Part shown: positions 1 through 6,819 of the stretch, in pieces
Layout of the letters: the number at the start of each line of letters is the position of its first letter
Position numbering within the stretch: the stretch's first letter is position 1
DNA from: an uncultured Clostridia bacterium
GTDB taxonomy: Bacteria > Bacillota > Clostridia > Oscillospirales > Ruminococcaceae
Reading direction: 5' to 3'
Assembly: GCA_937892655.1 (NCBI GenBank)
Contig: CALBJC010000038.1
Span: forward strand, 1 to 10,380
DNA: 10,380 bases
The notes under the pieces: model-generated
Databases searched by the model: none
The model's input: the letters and a program-made list of their open reading frames with translations, nothing else
Told to the model about the DNA's origin: nothing
Position numbers and translations under genes: made by a program

Positions 1-1479
1 CCTGCTTCCGGTCTTATTACCGCAATTTTTGCTGGTCTTATTATGGGCGTTTTGTCTGGCGGTTCTTATCAGATTTCAGGTCCTACCGGTGCAATGACAG
101 CTATTTTGTTATCCCTTGTCGCTCAGTATCATCTTCAGGGTGTATTTTTAGCGTGCTTTATGTCAGGCGTGATTCTGTTGTTATGCGGAATCTTCAAACT
201 TGGTGGCCTTGTTTCGTTCATACCTTTACCTGTAATTACTGGCTTTACATCAGGTATTGCAATTATCATTGCTTTTGGTCAGATAAACAATATATCAGGT
301 CTTGTATGCGAGGGTACAACAACCATTGATAAAGTAATCAGCTATTTCAAGCTTGAACAGAATTTCAATCCTACCGCTTTTATCATTGGTCTTGCAGTAA
401 TTGTGTTTATGGCAATTTATCCTAAGAAGATTAATATGTATTTCCCATCATCACTTGCTGCAATTATCGTTGCAACTATAGTTAATTTTATCTTTGAATT
501 TGATGTTGCTCAGGTTGGCACAATTCCTAAAACTATTTTCCTTGATGACAGACTCAGCTTTTCAGCTATTAAGCTTTCTGAAATTCAGAATCTTATAATG
601 CCTGCTATTTCTATTGCAGCACTCGGTCTTATCGAAAGCTTACTTTGTGGTGCTTCAGCGGGCAGAATGAAGAATGAAAAGCTTGACGCTGACCGTGAAC
701 TTATTGCCCAGGGTGTAGGCAATATGATAATTCCTTTATTTGGCGGTGTTCCTGCAACCGCTGCTATTGCAAGAACCTCGGTTGCTATCAAATCAGGTGG
801 TCAGACGAGACTTGTAAGTGTTATTCATTCCGTAGTTTTGCTTTTATCAATGTTTTTGCTCGGTCCTGTCATGTCAAAGATTCCTCTAGCAGCCCTTGCA
901 GGTGTTTTGATGATGACAGCATGGAGAATGAACGAGTGGCACGTAATCAACGATATTTTCAAGAAGAAGATCAAAACATCAATCTTCCAGTTCTTGATAA
1001 CAATGGTAGCTACAGTAATTTTCGACCTTACAGTTGCTATTATTATCGGTATTTTATTCTCACTTGTACTCTTTATTATCAAGGTTTCTGAAATGCAGGT
1101 TAATGTTGCCGATGTTGACCCTGCAAAGCTTAATCAGGAAAAGCTCTCTGAAAAACAGAGATTTACCAAGGTTGCATACATAACAGGTCCTTTATACTTT
1201 GGTACTTCAAATAAGGTCGAAGAAAAGCTTGGAGAGCTTACCGATGAACATATAATCATTCTTTCAATGCGTGGTGTACCATTTGCCGATGTTTCAGGTG
1301 TATCAGCGCTTCAGGAATTTACTCAGAGGCTTTGTGACCAGGATATTGAAGTTTACTTTACCTGCGTTCAGCCAAGAGTAATGGAGATGTTTGAACGTTG
1401 CGGTCTTGCTGAAGAAGTTGGTCATGAAAACTTCTTCTGGAGCACTGATAAGGCGCTTGAATATATTGCAATGAATTAG
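1..1479 (+). CDS. SulP-family anion transporter with C-terminal STAS domain (5' partial)
   Basis: An inner-membrane SLC26/SulP-type permease; such proteins move sulfate, bicarbonate or dicarboxylates, and the substrate cannot be told here. The frame is open from the first base, so the gene enters from the left and 492 residues are visible; the true start and first membrane spans are missing. Numbered from base 1, the conserved SGPTGA stretch lies near residues 26-31, followed by multiple hydrophobic spans to about 360. The family signature (ELIAQGVGN, then FGGVPATAAIART) lies near 233-258. A cytoplasmic STAS domain fills about 391-490, with the MRGVPFADVSGVSAL loop that in related STAS domains holds the phosphorylatable or ligand-binding position. 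The C-terminal end is intact. Its stop codon overlaps the ribosome binding site of the next small gene, so the two are probably co-transcribed and perhaps translationally coupled. The family call is firm; the substrate is unknown. Confidence 0.93.
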   Translation, partial: PASGLITAIFAGLIMGVLSGGSYQISGPTGAMTAILLSLVAQYHLQGVFLACFMSGVILLLCGIFKLGGLVSFIPLPVITGFTSGIAIIIAFGQINNISGLVCEGTTTIDKVISYFKLEQNFNPTAFIIGLAVIVFMAIYPKKINMYFPSSLAAIIVATIVNFIFEFDVAQVGTIPKTIFLDDRLSFSAIKLSEIQNLIMPAISIAALGLIESLLCGASAGRMKNEKLDADRELIAQGVGNMIIPLFGGVPATAAIARTSVAIKSGGQTRLVSVIHSVVLLLSMFLLGPVMSKIPLAALAGVLMMTAWRMNEWHVINDIFKKKIKTSIFQFLITMVATVIFDLTVAIIIGILFSLVLFIIKVSEMQVNVADVDPAKLNQEKLSEKQRFTKVAYITGPLYFGTSNKVEEKLGELTDEHIIILSMRGVPFADVSGVSALQEFTQRLCDQDIEVYFTCVQPRVMEMFERCGLAEEVGHENFFWSTDKALEYIAMN

Positions 1480-1487
1480 AGGTATAT

Positions 1488-1655
1488 ATGAATCCTATAA
1501 ATTATATCGTAAAAAAGATTGATGGTGATTATTGTTATCTTTTAAATCTTGATAACAATGAAGAACTATTTATCGCCAGAGCTTTGCTCCCTGATGATAT
1601 TGATGAAGGAACGAAGCTTTTGTTTGAAAACTTTATGTATGAAATAATAGATTAA
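1488..1655 (+). CDS. Small DUF3006-like protein, 55 aa
   Basis: A short gene just downstream of the SulP transporter. It begins with ATG eight bases after the transporter stop; an AGAGG ribosome binding site at 1478-1482 overlaps that stop codon and lies 5 bases from the start. The 55-residue product is acidic and has no signal peptide or membrane span. Its pattern (IVKKIDGDYCYLL, then ALLPDDIDEGTKLLFE) resembles the small DUF3006 family as I remember it: a hydrophobic residue and basic residue before an (E/D)G(D/E)Y turn, then LLP and an EG pair. The function of that family is not established. A strong terminator starts two bases after the stop codon, which supports a real gene ending an operon. 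The family match is by eye and moderately sure; that it is coding is more likely than not, given its ribosome binding site, position and protein-like composition. Confidence 0.72.
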   Translation: MNPINYIVKKIDGDYCYLLNLDNNEELFIARALLPDDIDEGTKLLFENFMYEIID

Positions 1656-1656
1656 T

Positions 1657-1690
1657 AAAAGAGCTTGGGAGAAAACTCTCAAGCTCTTTT
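1657..1690 (+). terminator. Intrinsic terminator of the sulP-DUF3006 operon
   Basis: A 15-bp stem (arms 1657-1671 and 1676-1690, one G-U pair) closes an AAAA loop. The 3' arm ends in four T. The 5' arm starts with four A, so it could also work on the other strand, although no minus-strand gene ends here. It starts directly after the small gene's stop and lies just before the next promoter. Confidence 0.9.
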
Positions 1691-1692
1691 GG

Positions 1693-1721
1693 TTGACAAA
1701 GTATAGCATGTTAATTATAAT
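1693..1721 (+). promoter_or_regulatory. Consensus sigma-A promoter of the deacetylase gene
   Basis: TTGACA at 1693-1698 and TATAAT at 1716-1721 are separated by exactly 17 bases, a perfect match to the housekeeping consensus. The expected start of transcription is near 1728, giving a leader of only about 15 bases that is almost entirely the AGGGG ribosome binding site (1731-1735) before the ATG at 1743. Strong, apparently unregulated expression is the simplest reading, since no operator-like repeat is seen around it. Confidence 0.88.
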
Positions 1722-1742
1722 AAATTAAAAAGGGGATAGGTT

Positions 1743-2534
1743 ATGAAAATCAAAGGAATTTTTACTATGCTTTTAGCAGGTGTTATGTGTCTATCAATGT
1801 TTGGCTGTTCAAATACTGATACAAGTAGTAAAAGTAGTGAATCAACAACTTTATCAACAGAAAATGCTACAACTACAATGCCACCTGTTGAAAAGATTGA
1901 ATATGAAATTGATCCTTCAAAACCGGTTATAGCGCTTACATTTGATGACGGGCCGAATACAACTACCACAAAGCAGATACTTGATTTGTTGCAAGAACAT
2001 CAGGTTAAAGCGTCTTTCTTTGTAATAGGTAATAACATCAATGATGCTTCAGGTGAGATAATGAAGCTGGCGTTTGATATGGGACATGAAATAAATAACC
2101 ATTCAACTACTCATTCTTATATGAATAATATGACAGCTGAGGATATAATTGCAGAAATTAAGACAACTGACGACAAGGTAAAAGAAATAACAGGGGAGTC
2201 AACAAAGTTTTTCAGACCACCTTATATTGCAACTAGCCAGATGATGTATGAAAGTATTGATATGCCTTTTATCTGTGGCTTAGGCTGTAATGACTGGGAC
2301 CCTGCGGTAACTATAGAAAAGAGAATTGAATCTATAGTTTCTCAGGCAAAGGATGGTGCTATAATTCTTTTGCATGATGCAGAAGGAAATATTCAGACAG
2401 TAGCTGCATTAAAGCAGATTATACCACAGCTTAAAGAACAAGGCTATCAGTTTGTTACGGTATCTGAACTATTTGAGGCAAAAGGAATTTCCATTTCAGC
2501 TGATGACACAACATTGTATTCAGTTTTACAGTAA
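1743..2534 (+). CDS. NodB-type polysaccharide deacetylase, membrane lipoprotein
   Basis: A 263-residue carbohydrate esterase family 4 enzyme that would remove N- or O-acetyl groups from a cell-wall or other polysaccharide outside the membrane. The N-terminus is a lipoprotein signal: basic start, hydrophobic core and MFGC lipobox with Cys22 as the lipidation site. A Ser/Thr-rich linker follows (23-50). All five NodB motifs are present: TFDDG at 66-70 (catalytic base D68, metal ligand D69), NHSTTH at 119-124 (metal ligands H120 and H124), RPPY at 158-161, DWDP at 184-187, and LLHD at 209-212 with H211 as the likely acid. The enzyme should therefore be active and metal dependent. The start is fixed by AGGGG 7 bases upstream and by the signal peptide. 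Peptidoglycan deacetylase (PgdA-like) is one option, but xylan or chitooligosaccharide activity cannot be excluded. It is a monocistronic unit with its own promoter and terminator. Confidence 0.93.
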   Translation: MKIKGIFTMLLAGVMCLSMFGCSNTDTSSKSSESTTLSTENATTTMPPVEKIEYEIDPSKPVIALTFDDGPNTTTTKQILDLLQEHQVKASFFVIGNNINDASGEIMKLAFDMGHEINNHSTTHSYMNNMTAEDIIAEIKTTDDKVKEITGESTKFFRPPYIATSQMMYESIDMPFICGLGCNDWDPAVTIEKRIESIVSQAKDGAIILLHDAEGNIQTVAALKQIIPQLKEQGYQFVTVSELFEAKGISISADDTTLYSVLQ

Positions 2535-2537
2535 AAG

Positions 2538-2570
2538 AAAACCTCTGAAAGATTCTCTTTCAGAGGTTTT
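2538..2570. terminator. Bidirectional terminator between convergent genes
   Basis: A perfect 15-bp stem (arms 2538-2552 and 2556-2570) with a 3-base loop is flanked by A-rich sequence on the left and five T on the right (2567-2571), so it can end transcripts from both sides. It starts 3 bases after the deacetylase stop and touches the last base of the pflA stop codon (2570-2572 on the minus strand), serving both genes with almost no spare DNA. Confidence 0.92.
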
Positions 2571-3304
2571 TAATATACTATATCCTTGATTTTGTCAAAT
2601 CCCTTTAATATGTTTCTGTACTCATTAACAGAAGCTTTATCGGGAACTGATATATGTGAAAGACTGTAGTCGAGCCCTAACGCCTCCCATTTATATTTAC
2701 CCATTTCGTGATAAGGCAATAGCTCAATTTTTTTAATACAGTCATAACGACTTAGAAATTCACCGAGTCTTTTTGCTTTATCATTATTAAGTGTATATTC
2801 AGGTACCAGAACATGTCTTATCCACACAGATTTGCCAATGCTCTGACAATATTCTAGAGTTTTGAATGCGTTTTCGTTAGTCTGACCTGTCAGGGCTTCG
2901 CAATCATCAGAATCGATGTCTTTAATATCAAGCAAAACTAAATTACAAGCGTCAATCGCGGATTTTGCGCGTTCTGTGTATACAAATCCAGAGGTGTCTA
3001 TAGCGGTGTGAAGTCTATTTGCTTTACAGAGCTCGCATAGCTCTTTTACAAATTCTGGCTGTAAAAGAGGCTCGCCGCCTGATATTGTAACCCCACCTTT
3101 GCCTATAAAGCTTTTATATGAGCTGATTTTTTTCATTACTTCAGATGGAGTCATTTCGATTACTTTATCATTTTTACACCAGGTATCAGGATTATGGCAA
3201 TAAAGACATTTCAAGGGGCAACCCTGCATAAATACTACATATCTGACACCTGGTCCATCAACTGCACCAAAGCTTTCAAATGAATGTATTAAGCCTTTTG
3301 TCAT
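2570..3304 (-). CDS. pflA: Pyruvate formate-lyase activating enzyme (radical SAM)
   Basis: A cytoplasmic 244-residue radical-SAM enzyme that uses an Fe-S cluster and S-adenosylmethionine to place the glycyl radical on pyruvate formate-lyase. The cluster motif CxxxCxxC is seen at C29, C33 and C36 within QGCPLKCLYCHNPDTW. Upstream is HSFESFGAVDGPGVRYVVF, a PflA family hallmark. The SAM-binding SGGEP motif is at 75-79, and LLDIKDID and WIRHVLVPEYT follow. The length is close to the E. coli enzyme (246). I chose the ATG at 3304 because AGAGGTG (3310-3316) sits 5 bases before it and the protein then begins MTKGLIHSFES, like its relatives. An in-frame ATG at 3349 would add 15 residues encoded through a hairpin, with no family precedent that I know. 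It follows pflB on the same strand, 54 bases away. Confidence 0.96.
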   Translation of the reverse strand: MTKGLIHSFESFGAVDGPGVRYVVFMQGCPLKCLYCHNPDTWCKNDKVIEMTPSEVMKKISSYKSFIGKGGVTISGGEPLLQPEFVKELCELCKANRLHTAIDTSGFVYTERAKSAIDACNLVLLDIKDIDSDDCEALTGQTNENAFKTLEYCQSIGKSVWIRHVLVPEYTLNNDKAKRLGEFLSRYDCIKKIELLPYHEMGKYKWEALGLDYSLSHISVPDKASVNEYRNILKGFDKIKDIVY

Positions 3305-3322
3305 AATAACACCTCTTTTAAA

Positions 3323-3351
3323 AAATGGCGGAATGATAAGTTCCGCCATTT
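3323..3351 (-). terminator. Terminator-like hairpin between pflB and pflA
   Basis: On the minus strand an 11-bp perfect stem (arms 3341-3351 and 3323-3333, GC-rich in the middle) with a 7-base loop is followed by a run of five U (3325-3321). It begins 7 bases after the pflB stop and ends before the pflA ribosome binding site. It has the form of an intrinsic terminator. Because no separate pflA promoter is visible in the 54-base gap, it more likely acts as a partial terminator or as a 3'-end stabiliser that keeps PflA levels well below PflB. Confidence 0.75.
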
Positions 3352-3358
3352 AATTATT

Positions 3359-5572
3359 TTAAAATCTTTCGTGGAAAGTACGATTGATAACATCAATCTG
3401 ATGTTCACGAGGAAGCTTGATAAAGTTTACAGCATAGCCTGATACTCTGATAGTGAGCTGTGGGTATTTTTCCGGGTGATCCATAGCATCAATGAGAGTC
3501 TCACGGCTGAGAACATTAACGTTGATGTGGTGACCTGTTTCTTTAATGTATCCATCAAGAAGGGTAATAAGGTTATCGATCTGTTCCTGCTTTGTTTTAC
3601 CTAAAGCGTTTGGAACGATTGAGAATGTATATGAAATGCCATCTTCTGAATACTTGTATGGAATTTTTGAAACAGAAAGCATTGAAGCAACACAACCACT
3701 GCAATCTCTGCCGTGCATAGGGTTTGCGCCAGGCGCAAATGGTTCGCCAAGCTTTCTGCCGTCAGGTGTTGAACCTGTTTTCTTACCATATACTACGTTT
3801 GAGGTAATAGTAAGAATTGACATAGTAGGTATAGAGTTTCTGTATGTTCTTCTTCTTGATAAGCGCTTCATAAAGTTTGTAACAACTTCTGTAGCAATAT
3901 CATCAACTCTAGGGTCGTTGTTGCCAAACTGAGGATATTCGCCTTCAATATTAAAATCAACGATTATGCCATCTTCATTTCTGATAGGAGTAACATTTGC
4001 GTATTTAATAGCTGAAAGCGAGTCAACAACAACTGAAAGTCCTGCAAGACCGCACGCTGATGTTCTTATTATCTCTTCATCGTGAAGTGCCATCTGAATA
4101 CGTTCATAGCAGTATTTATCGTGCATAAAGTGAATGATATTCAAAGTGTTGATGTAGAGCTTTGTGAGCCATTCGCATACAACACCGAATTTTTCATAAA
4201 CTTCGTCATACTTTAATGGACCATCTGATACAGGGCCAACCTGAGGACCAACCTGCTCGCCTGACTTTTCATCCTTACCGTCATTGATAGCGTATAAAAG
4301 TGCTTTAGCAAGGTTAGCTCTTGCACCGAAGAACTGCATCTGCTTACCGATTCTCATAGCAGAAACACAGCAGGCAATACCATAGTCATCACCGAATTCA
4401 GGACGCATAATGTCGTCATTTTCATACTGAATAGAAGATGTTTCGATGGATATCTTTGAAGCATATTGTTTGAAATTATAAGGAAGCTCTGTACTCCAGA
4501 GAATAGTCATATTAGGTTCTGGGGCAGGGCCTAAGTTAGTGAGCGTGTGTAAGAATCTGTAGCTCATCTTTGTAACCATTGTTCTGCCGTCGGTACCCAT
4601 ACCGCCGATAGCTTCGGTTACCCATGTTGGGTCACCTGAGAAAAGCTCATCGTAAGCAGGAGTTCTTAAAAATCTTACCATTCTGAGCTTCATAATGAAA
4701 TGGTCAACAATTTCCTGAATCTCAGCTTCAGTATATCTGCCTTCAGCTAAATCTTTTTCAGCATATATATCAAGGAAGGTTGATACTCTGCCGAGTGACA
4801 TTGCGGCACCGTTCTGCTCCTTTACTGCTGCAAGATAAGCAAAATAAACCCATTGGAAAGCTTCTTTTGTATCAGATGCCGGCTTTGAAATATCATAACC
4901 GTATTTCATAGCCATTTCCTTCAATTCTTTTAACGCCTTAATCTGTTCAGCGATTTCTTCAAGATCTCTTACAGTGTCGCCATACATAGGGTCAAAATCG
5001 TGGGCCTTCTTAGCCTTTGTTTTCATCTCGATGAGCTTGTCAACGCCATAAAGTGCTACTCTTCTGTAGTCGCCGATAATTCTACCTCTGCCGTAAGCAT
5101 CAGGAAGACCAGTGATAATACCGGTGTGACGTGCTTTTTTCATAGCATCTGTGTATACATCAAAAACGCCATCGTTGTGAGTTTTTCTGTATTTGAAAAT
5201 GTTATTGATATCTTCAGGCAGCTTTCTACCGTAAGCATCAAGAGATGTATGAACCATTCTTATACCGCCAAAAGGCATAATTGCTCTTTTAAGAGGAGCG
5301 TCTGTCTGCAAGCCGACAATAGCTTCAAGATCTTTGTTAATATAACCCGCATCGTGTGAATTGATAGTAGAAATTTTGGTTTCATCAATATCGAGAACAC
5401 CACCATTGTCACGCTCTTTTGCCATAAGATCCAAAACCTCAGCCCAGAGCTTCTGAGTCTTTTCAGTAGGTGACTGCAAAAAGCTTTCGTCACCTTCGTA
5501 TGGTGTATAATTTTTTACAATAAAATCTCTTACATCGATTTTTTCAGCGTAAATGTTATCGTTAAAATCCAT
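3359..5572 (-). CDS. pflB: Formate C-acetyltransferase (pyruvate formate-lyase)
   Basis: A cytoplasmic glycyl-radical enzyme that splits pyruvate with CoA into acetyl-CoA and formate, central to anaerobic fermentation. The 737-residue protein aligns by eye along its length with E. coli PflB (760): VRDFIVKNYTPYEGDESFL and SHDAGYINK near the N-terminus, GLPDAYGRGRIIGDYRRVALYG, then the active-site pair in GIACCVS (C401 and C402). It ends with the glycyl-radical loop RVSGYAVNF (G712) about 25 residues from the C-terminus. All key residues are present, so it is a true PFL and not a diol dehydratase or other family member. I prefer the ATG at 5572, since AAGGTGA (5584-5578) lies 5 bases before it; a GTG at 5581 would add 3 residues but is itself part of that ribosome binding site. 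pflA follows. No formate channel or adhE gene is adjacent. Confidence 0.98.
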   Translation of the reverse strand: MDFNDNIYAEKIDVRDFIVKNYTPYEGDESFLQSPTEKTQKLWAEVLDLMAKERDNGGVLDIDETKISTINSHDAGYINKDLEAIVGLQTDAPLKRAIMPFGGIRMVHTSLDAYGRKLPEDINNIFKYRKTHNDGVFDVYTDAMKKARHTGIITGLPDAYGRGRIIGDYRRVALYGVDKLIEMKTKAKKAHDFDPMYGDTVRDLEEIAEQIKALKELKEMAMKYGYDISKPASDTKEAFQWVYFAYLAAVKEQNGAAMSLGRVSTFLDIYAEKDLAEGRYTEAEIQEIVDHFIMKLRMVRFLRTPAYDELFSGDPTWVTEAIGGMGTDGRTMVTKMSYRFLHTLTNLGPAPEPNMTILWSTELPYNFKQYASKISIETSSIQYENDDIMRPEFGDDYGIACCVSAMRIGKQMQFFGARANLAKALLYAINDGKDEKSGEQVGPQVGPVSDGPLKYDEVYEKFGVVCEWLTKLYINTLNIIHFMHDKYCYERIQMALHDEEIIRTSACGLAGLSVVVDSLSAIKYANVTPIRNEDGIIVDFNIEGEYPQFGNNDPRVDDIATEVVTNFMKRLSRRRTYRNSIPTMSILTITSNVVYGKKTGSTPDGRKLGEPFAPGANPMHGRDCSGCVASMLSVSKIPYKYSEDGISYTFSIVPNALGKTKQEQIDNLITLLDGYIKETGHHINVNVLSRETLIDAMDHPEKYPQLTIRVSGYAVNFIKLPREHQIDVINRTFHERF

Positions 5573-5628
5573 TACATTCACCTTATCCCTTCAAAATCAT
5601 CTATTTAAAGTTTAATAAATGGCCACTT

Positions 5629-5648
5629 AACCACAATATGTTGTGGTT
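5629..5648. promoter_or_regulatory. Perfect 8+8 palindrome in the pflB leader (operator candidate)
   Basis: AACCACAA (5629-5636) and TTGTGGTT (5641-5648) form a perfect inverted repeat around TATG. It lies 57-76 bases upstream of the pflB start and, if the promoter call is right, about 50-70 bases inside the transcript. The size and symmetry suit a dimeric repressor. The inner CACAATATGTTGTG resembles the NrdR box (CACWATATATWGTG) as I recall it, with one central difference, but only one copy is present and no nrd gene is in view. A hairpin in the mRNA is the alternative. Confidence 0.5.
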
Positions 5649-5667
5649 TGATACATAGGCAAACAGA

Positions 5668-5692
5668 TGTATACACTAGATTTGCGTATACA
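5668..5692. repeat. Inverted repeat TGTATAC-N11-GTATACA in the pflB leader
   Basis: Arms at 5668-5674 and 5686-5692 are perfect inverted copies, each containing the self-complementary hexamer GTATAC; the hexamers are 17 bases apart. The repeat lies just inside the predicted pflB transcript start (near 5700), a position where a bound protein would block elongation or promoter escape. I do not recognise a regulator for it. Confidence 0.45.
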
Positions 5693-5706
5693 ATTACCCA
5701 TACATT

Positions 5707-5735
5707 ATCATAACAAATATGGATTGTAAAGTCAA
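5707..5735 (-). promoter_or_regulatory. Sigma-A promoter of pflB-pflA
   Basis: On the minus strand TTGACT (5735-5730) and TATGAT (5712-5707) are 17 bases apart, each one mismatch from consensus, and the -10 is preceded by TG in the extended -10 position. The predicted start near 5700 gives a leader of about 128 bases before the ATG, unusually long for this window and holding both inverted repeats. Confidence 0.8.
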
Positions 5736-5857
5736 TAGCGTAAACTATAATAATAAATAGCATAAAACGAAAATTTTATTTATTATAACGAAAAGAATAT
5801 TTTTTGAAAATCGATTAACTAAATTTCGTAACAATATTCTTTAATCAGCTCTTGCGC

Positions 5858-5886
5858 TTGACGATAAAAGCAATAAATGCTATAAT
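5858..5886 (+). promoter_or_regulatory. Sigma-A promoter of rsmA
   Basis: TTGACG (5858-5863) and a perfect TATAAT (5881-5886) are separated by 17 bases. Transcription should start near 5893, leaving a leader of about 24 bases with the AAAGGAA ribosome binding site (5904-5910) 6 bases before the ATG at 5917. Confidence 0.85.
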
Positions 5887-5916
5887 TTGTTTATTACTAA
5901 AGTAAAGGAAACTACT

Positions 5917-6777
5917 ATGGATAATTTATCAAATATAGGTGTTATTAAAAGCCTTTTTGAAAAGCATGGCTTTTCATTTTCAAAGGCACTTGGGCAAAAC
6001 TTTCTTGTGAACCCATCAGTTTGTCCGAGAATTGCTGAAAACGGCTATGCACAAAGTGGTTTTGGCGTGATTGAAATAGGTACAGGTGTTGGTGTTCTGA
6101 CAAATGAGCTTGCAAAGCGTGCTGACAAGGTTGTTGCAATAGAAATTGATGACCGCCTTATGCCGATACTTAATGAAACATTGCAGGAGTATGATAATGT
6201 TAAGATAATAAATGCTGATGTTATGGATACAGACCTGAATAAACTTATTTCAGAAGAGTTTAATGGAATGAATGTTGCTGTGTGTGCAAATCTTCCTTAC
6301 TATATCACATCACCGATTATTATGAAACTTTTAGAAGAAAGACTACCTATTAAAGCTATAACTGTAATGGTTCAGAAGGAAGCAGGGCAGAGGCTTTGCG
6401 CAAAGATGGGTACCCGTGATATGGGTGCTGTTACAGTAGCAGTAAACTACTTTTCAAAGCCGGAGATCTTATTTCAGGTTTCAAGAGGAAGCTTTATGCC
6501 GGCACCAAATGTTGACAGCTGCGTAGTAAGATTTAATATCAACGAAAATACTCCTGATGGAGTAACAGATGAGAAGTTTTTCTTCAAAGTTGTAAGAGGT
6601 GCTTTTTCGCAACGCAGAAAAACTTTGTCAAACTCTGTATGCTCGTCGATGGGCATCTCAAAAGATGTCATTTATGAGTGCCTTGATGAATGTAATCTTT
6701 CGCAGACTGTCCGTCCTGAACAGCTTTCCATGGAAGAATTTATCAGATTTTCTGAAACTCTTAAAAATAAGATTTAG
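5917..6777 (+). CDS. rsmA: 16S rRNA (adenine1518-N6/adenine1519-N6)-dimethyltransferase
   Basis: The KsgA/RsmA enzyme, which uses S-adenosylmethionine to dimethylate two adjacent adenines in the last hairpin of 16S rRNA during small-subunit assembly. The 286 residues match the family length. Visible motifs: SKALGQNFLVN (22-32), the SAM-binding VIEIGTGVGVLT (51-62) with the acidic AIEIDDRL strand end (74-81), the catalytic NLPYYI (125-130), then VQKEAGQRLCA (152-162), SFMPAPNVDSCVVRF (192-206) and FSQRRKTLSNS (230-240). Motif I has GTG where relatives often have GPG, a mild change. I chose ATG 5917 because AAAGGAA lies 6 bases before it; an in-frame TTG at 5887 sits next to the promoter -10 and would precede the transcript start. 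It has its own promoter and terminator, so it is a single-gene unit. Confidence 0.97.
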   Translation: MDNLSNIGVIKSLFEKHGFSFSKALGQNFLVNPSVCPRIAENGYAQSGFGVIEIGTGVGVLTNELAKRADKVVAIEIDDRLMPILNETLQEYDNVKIINADVMDTDLNKLISEEFNGMNVAVCANLPYYITSPIIMKLLEERLPIKAITVMVQKEAGQRLCAKMGTRDMGAVTVAVNYFSKPEILFQVSRGSFMPAPNVDSCVVRFNINENTPDGVTDEKFFFKVVRGAFSQRRKTLSNSVCSSMGISKDVIYECLDECNLSQTVRPEQLSMEEFIRFSETLKNKI

Positions 6778-6781
6778 ATTT

Positions 6782-6808
6782 ATCCCCGATTTATATCGGG
6801 GATTTTTT
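6782..6808 (+). terminator. Intrinsic terminator of rsmA
   Basis: A perfect 9-bp GC-rich stem (arms 6782-6790 and 6795-6803) with loop TTAT is followed by a T run to 6808. It begins 4 bases after the rsmA stop and isolates rsmA from spoIIE. Confidence 0.93.
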
Positions 6809-6819
6809 ATTCTCCTAAA

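Larger units (their letters stand above)
5573..5857. other. Divergent intergenic region, pflB and rsmA control DNA
   Basis: With the rsmA promoter and leader this makes 344 bases without a gene. From the left it holds the pflB ribosome binding site, a 20-base palindrome, a second inverted repeat and the pflB promoter. The part from about 5740 to 5850 is very AT-rich and has two ACGAAAA copies (5767-5773, 5788-5794) and an inverted TTTCGT (5824-5829), but I see no gene, RNA or convincing operator there. A TTGTAA-16-TATAAT pair on the plus strand (5724-5751) could be a weak second promoter toward rsmA or simply chance in AT-rich DNA. Confidence 0.6.

Noticed and set aside
3305..3349. Longer pflA start at the ATG near 3349
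   Set aside because: It would translate through the intergenic hairpin and add 15 residues absent from relatives as I know them; the downstream ATG has a well-placed AGAGGTG.
3546..3932. A 128-codon open frame on the plus strand, opposite pflB
   Set aside because: It is antisense to the highly conserved C-terminal part of pflB, has no recognisable domain, and is explained by codon bias of the real gene. The same holds for 5000-5359.
5629..5692. Rex (redox repressor) operator in the pflB leader
   Set aside because: The clostridial Rex site is, as I recall, TTGTTAA-type arms around four bases; neither inverted repeat here has those arms.
5724..5751. TTGTAA-16-TATAAT pair on the plus strand as a second rsmA promoter
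   Set aside because: The -35 is weak, the DNA is very AT-rich, and a much better promoter lies next to the gene at 5858-5886. I kept it only as a note.
5887..5916. TTG start for rsmA 30 bases upstream of the ATG
   Set aside because: The TTG directly abuts the -10 TATAAT and lies before the predicted transcript start; the ATG at 5917 has a good ribosome binding site.
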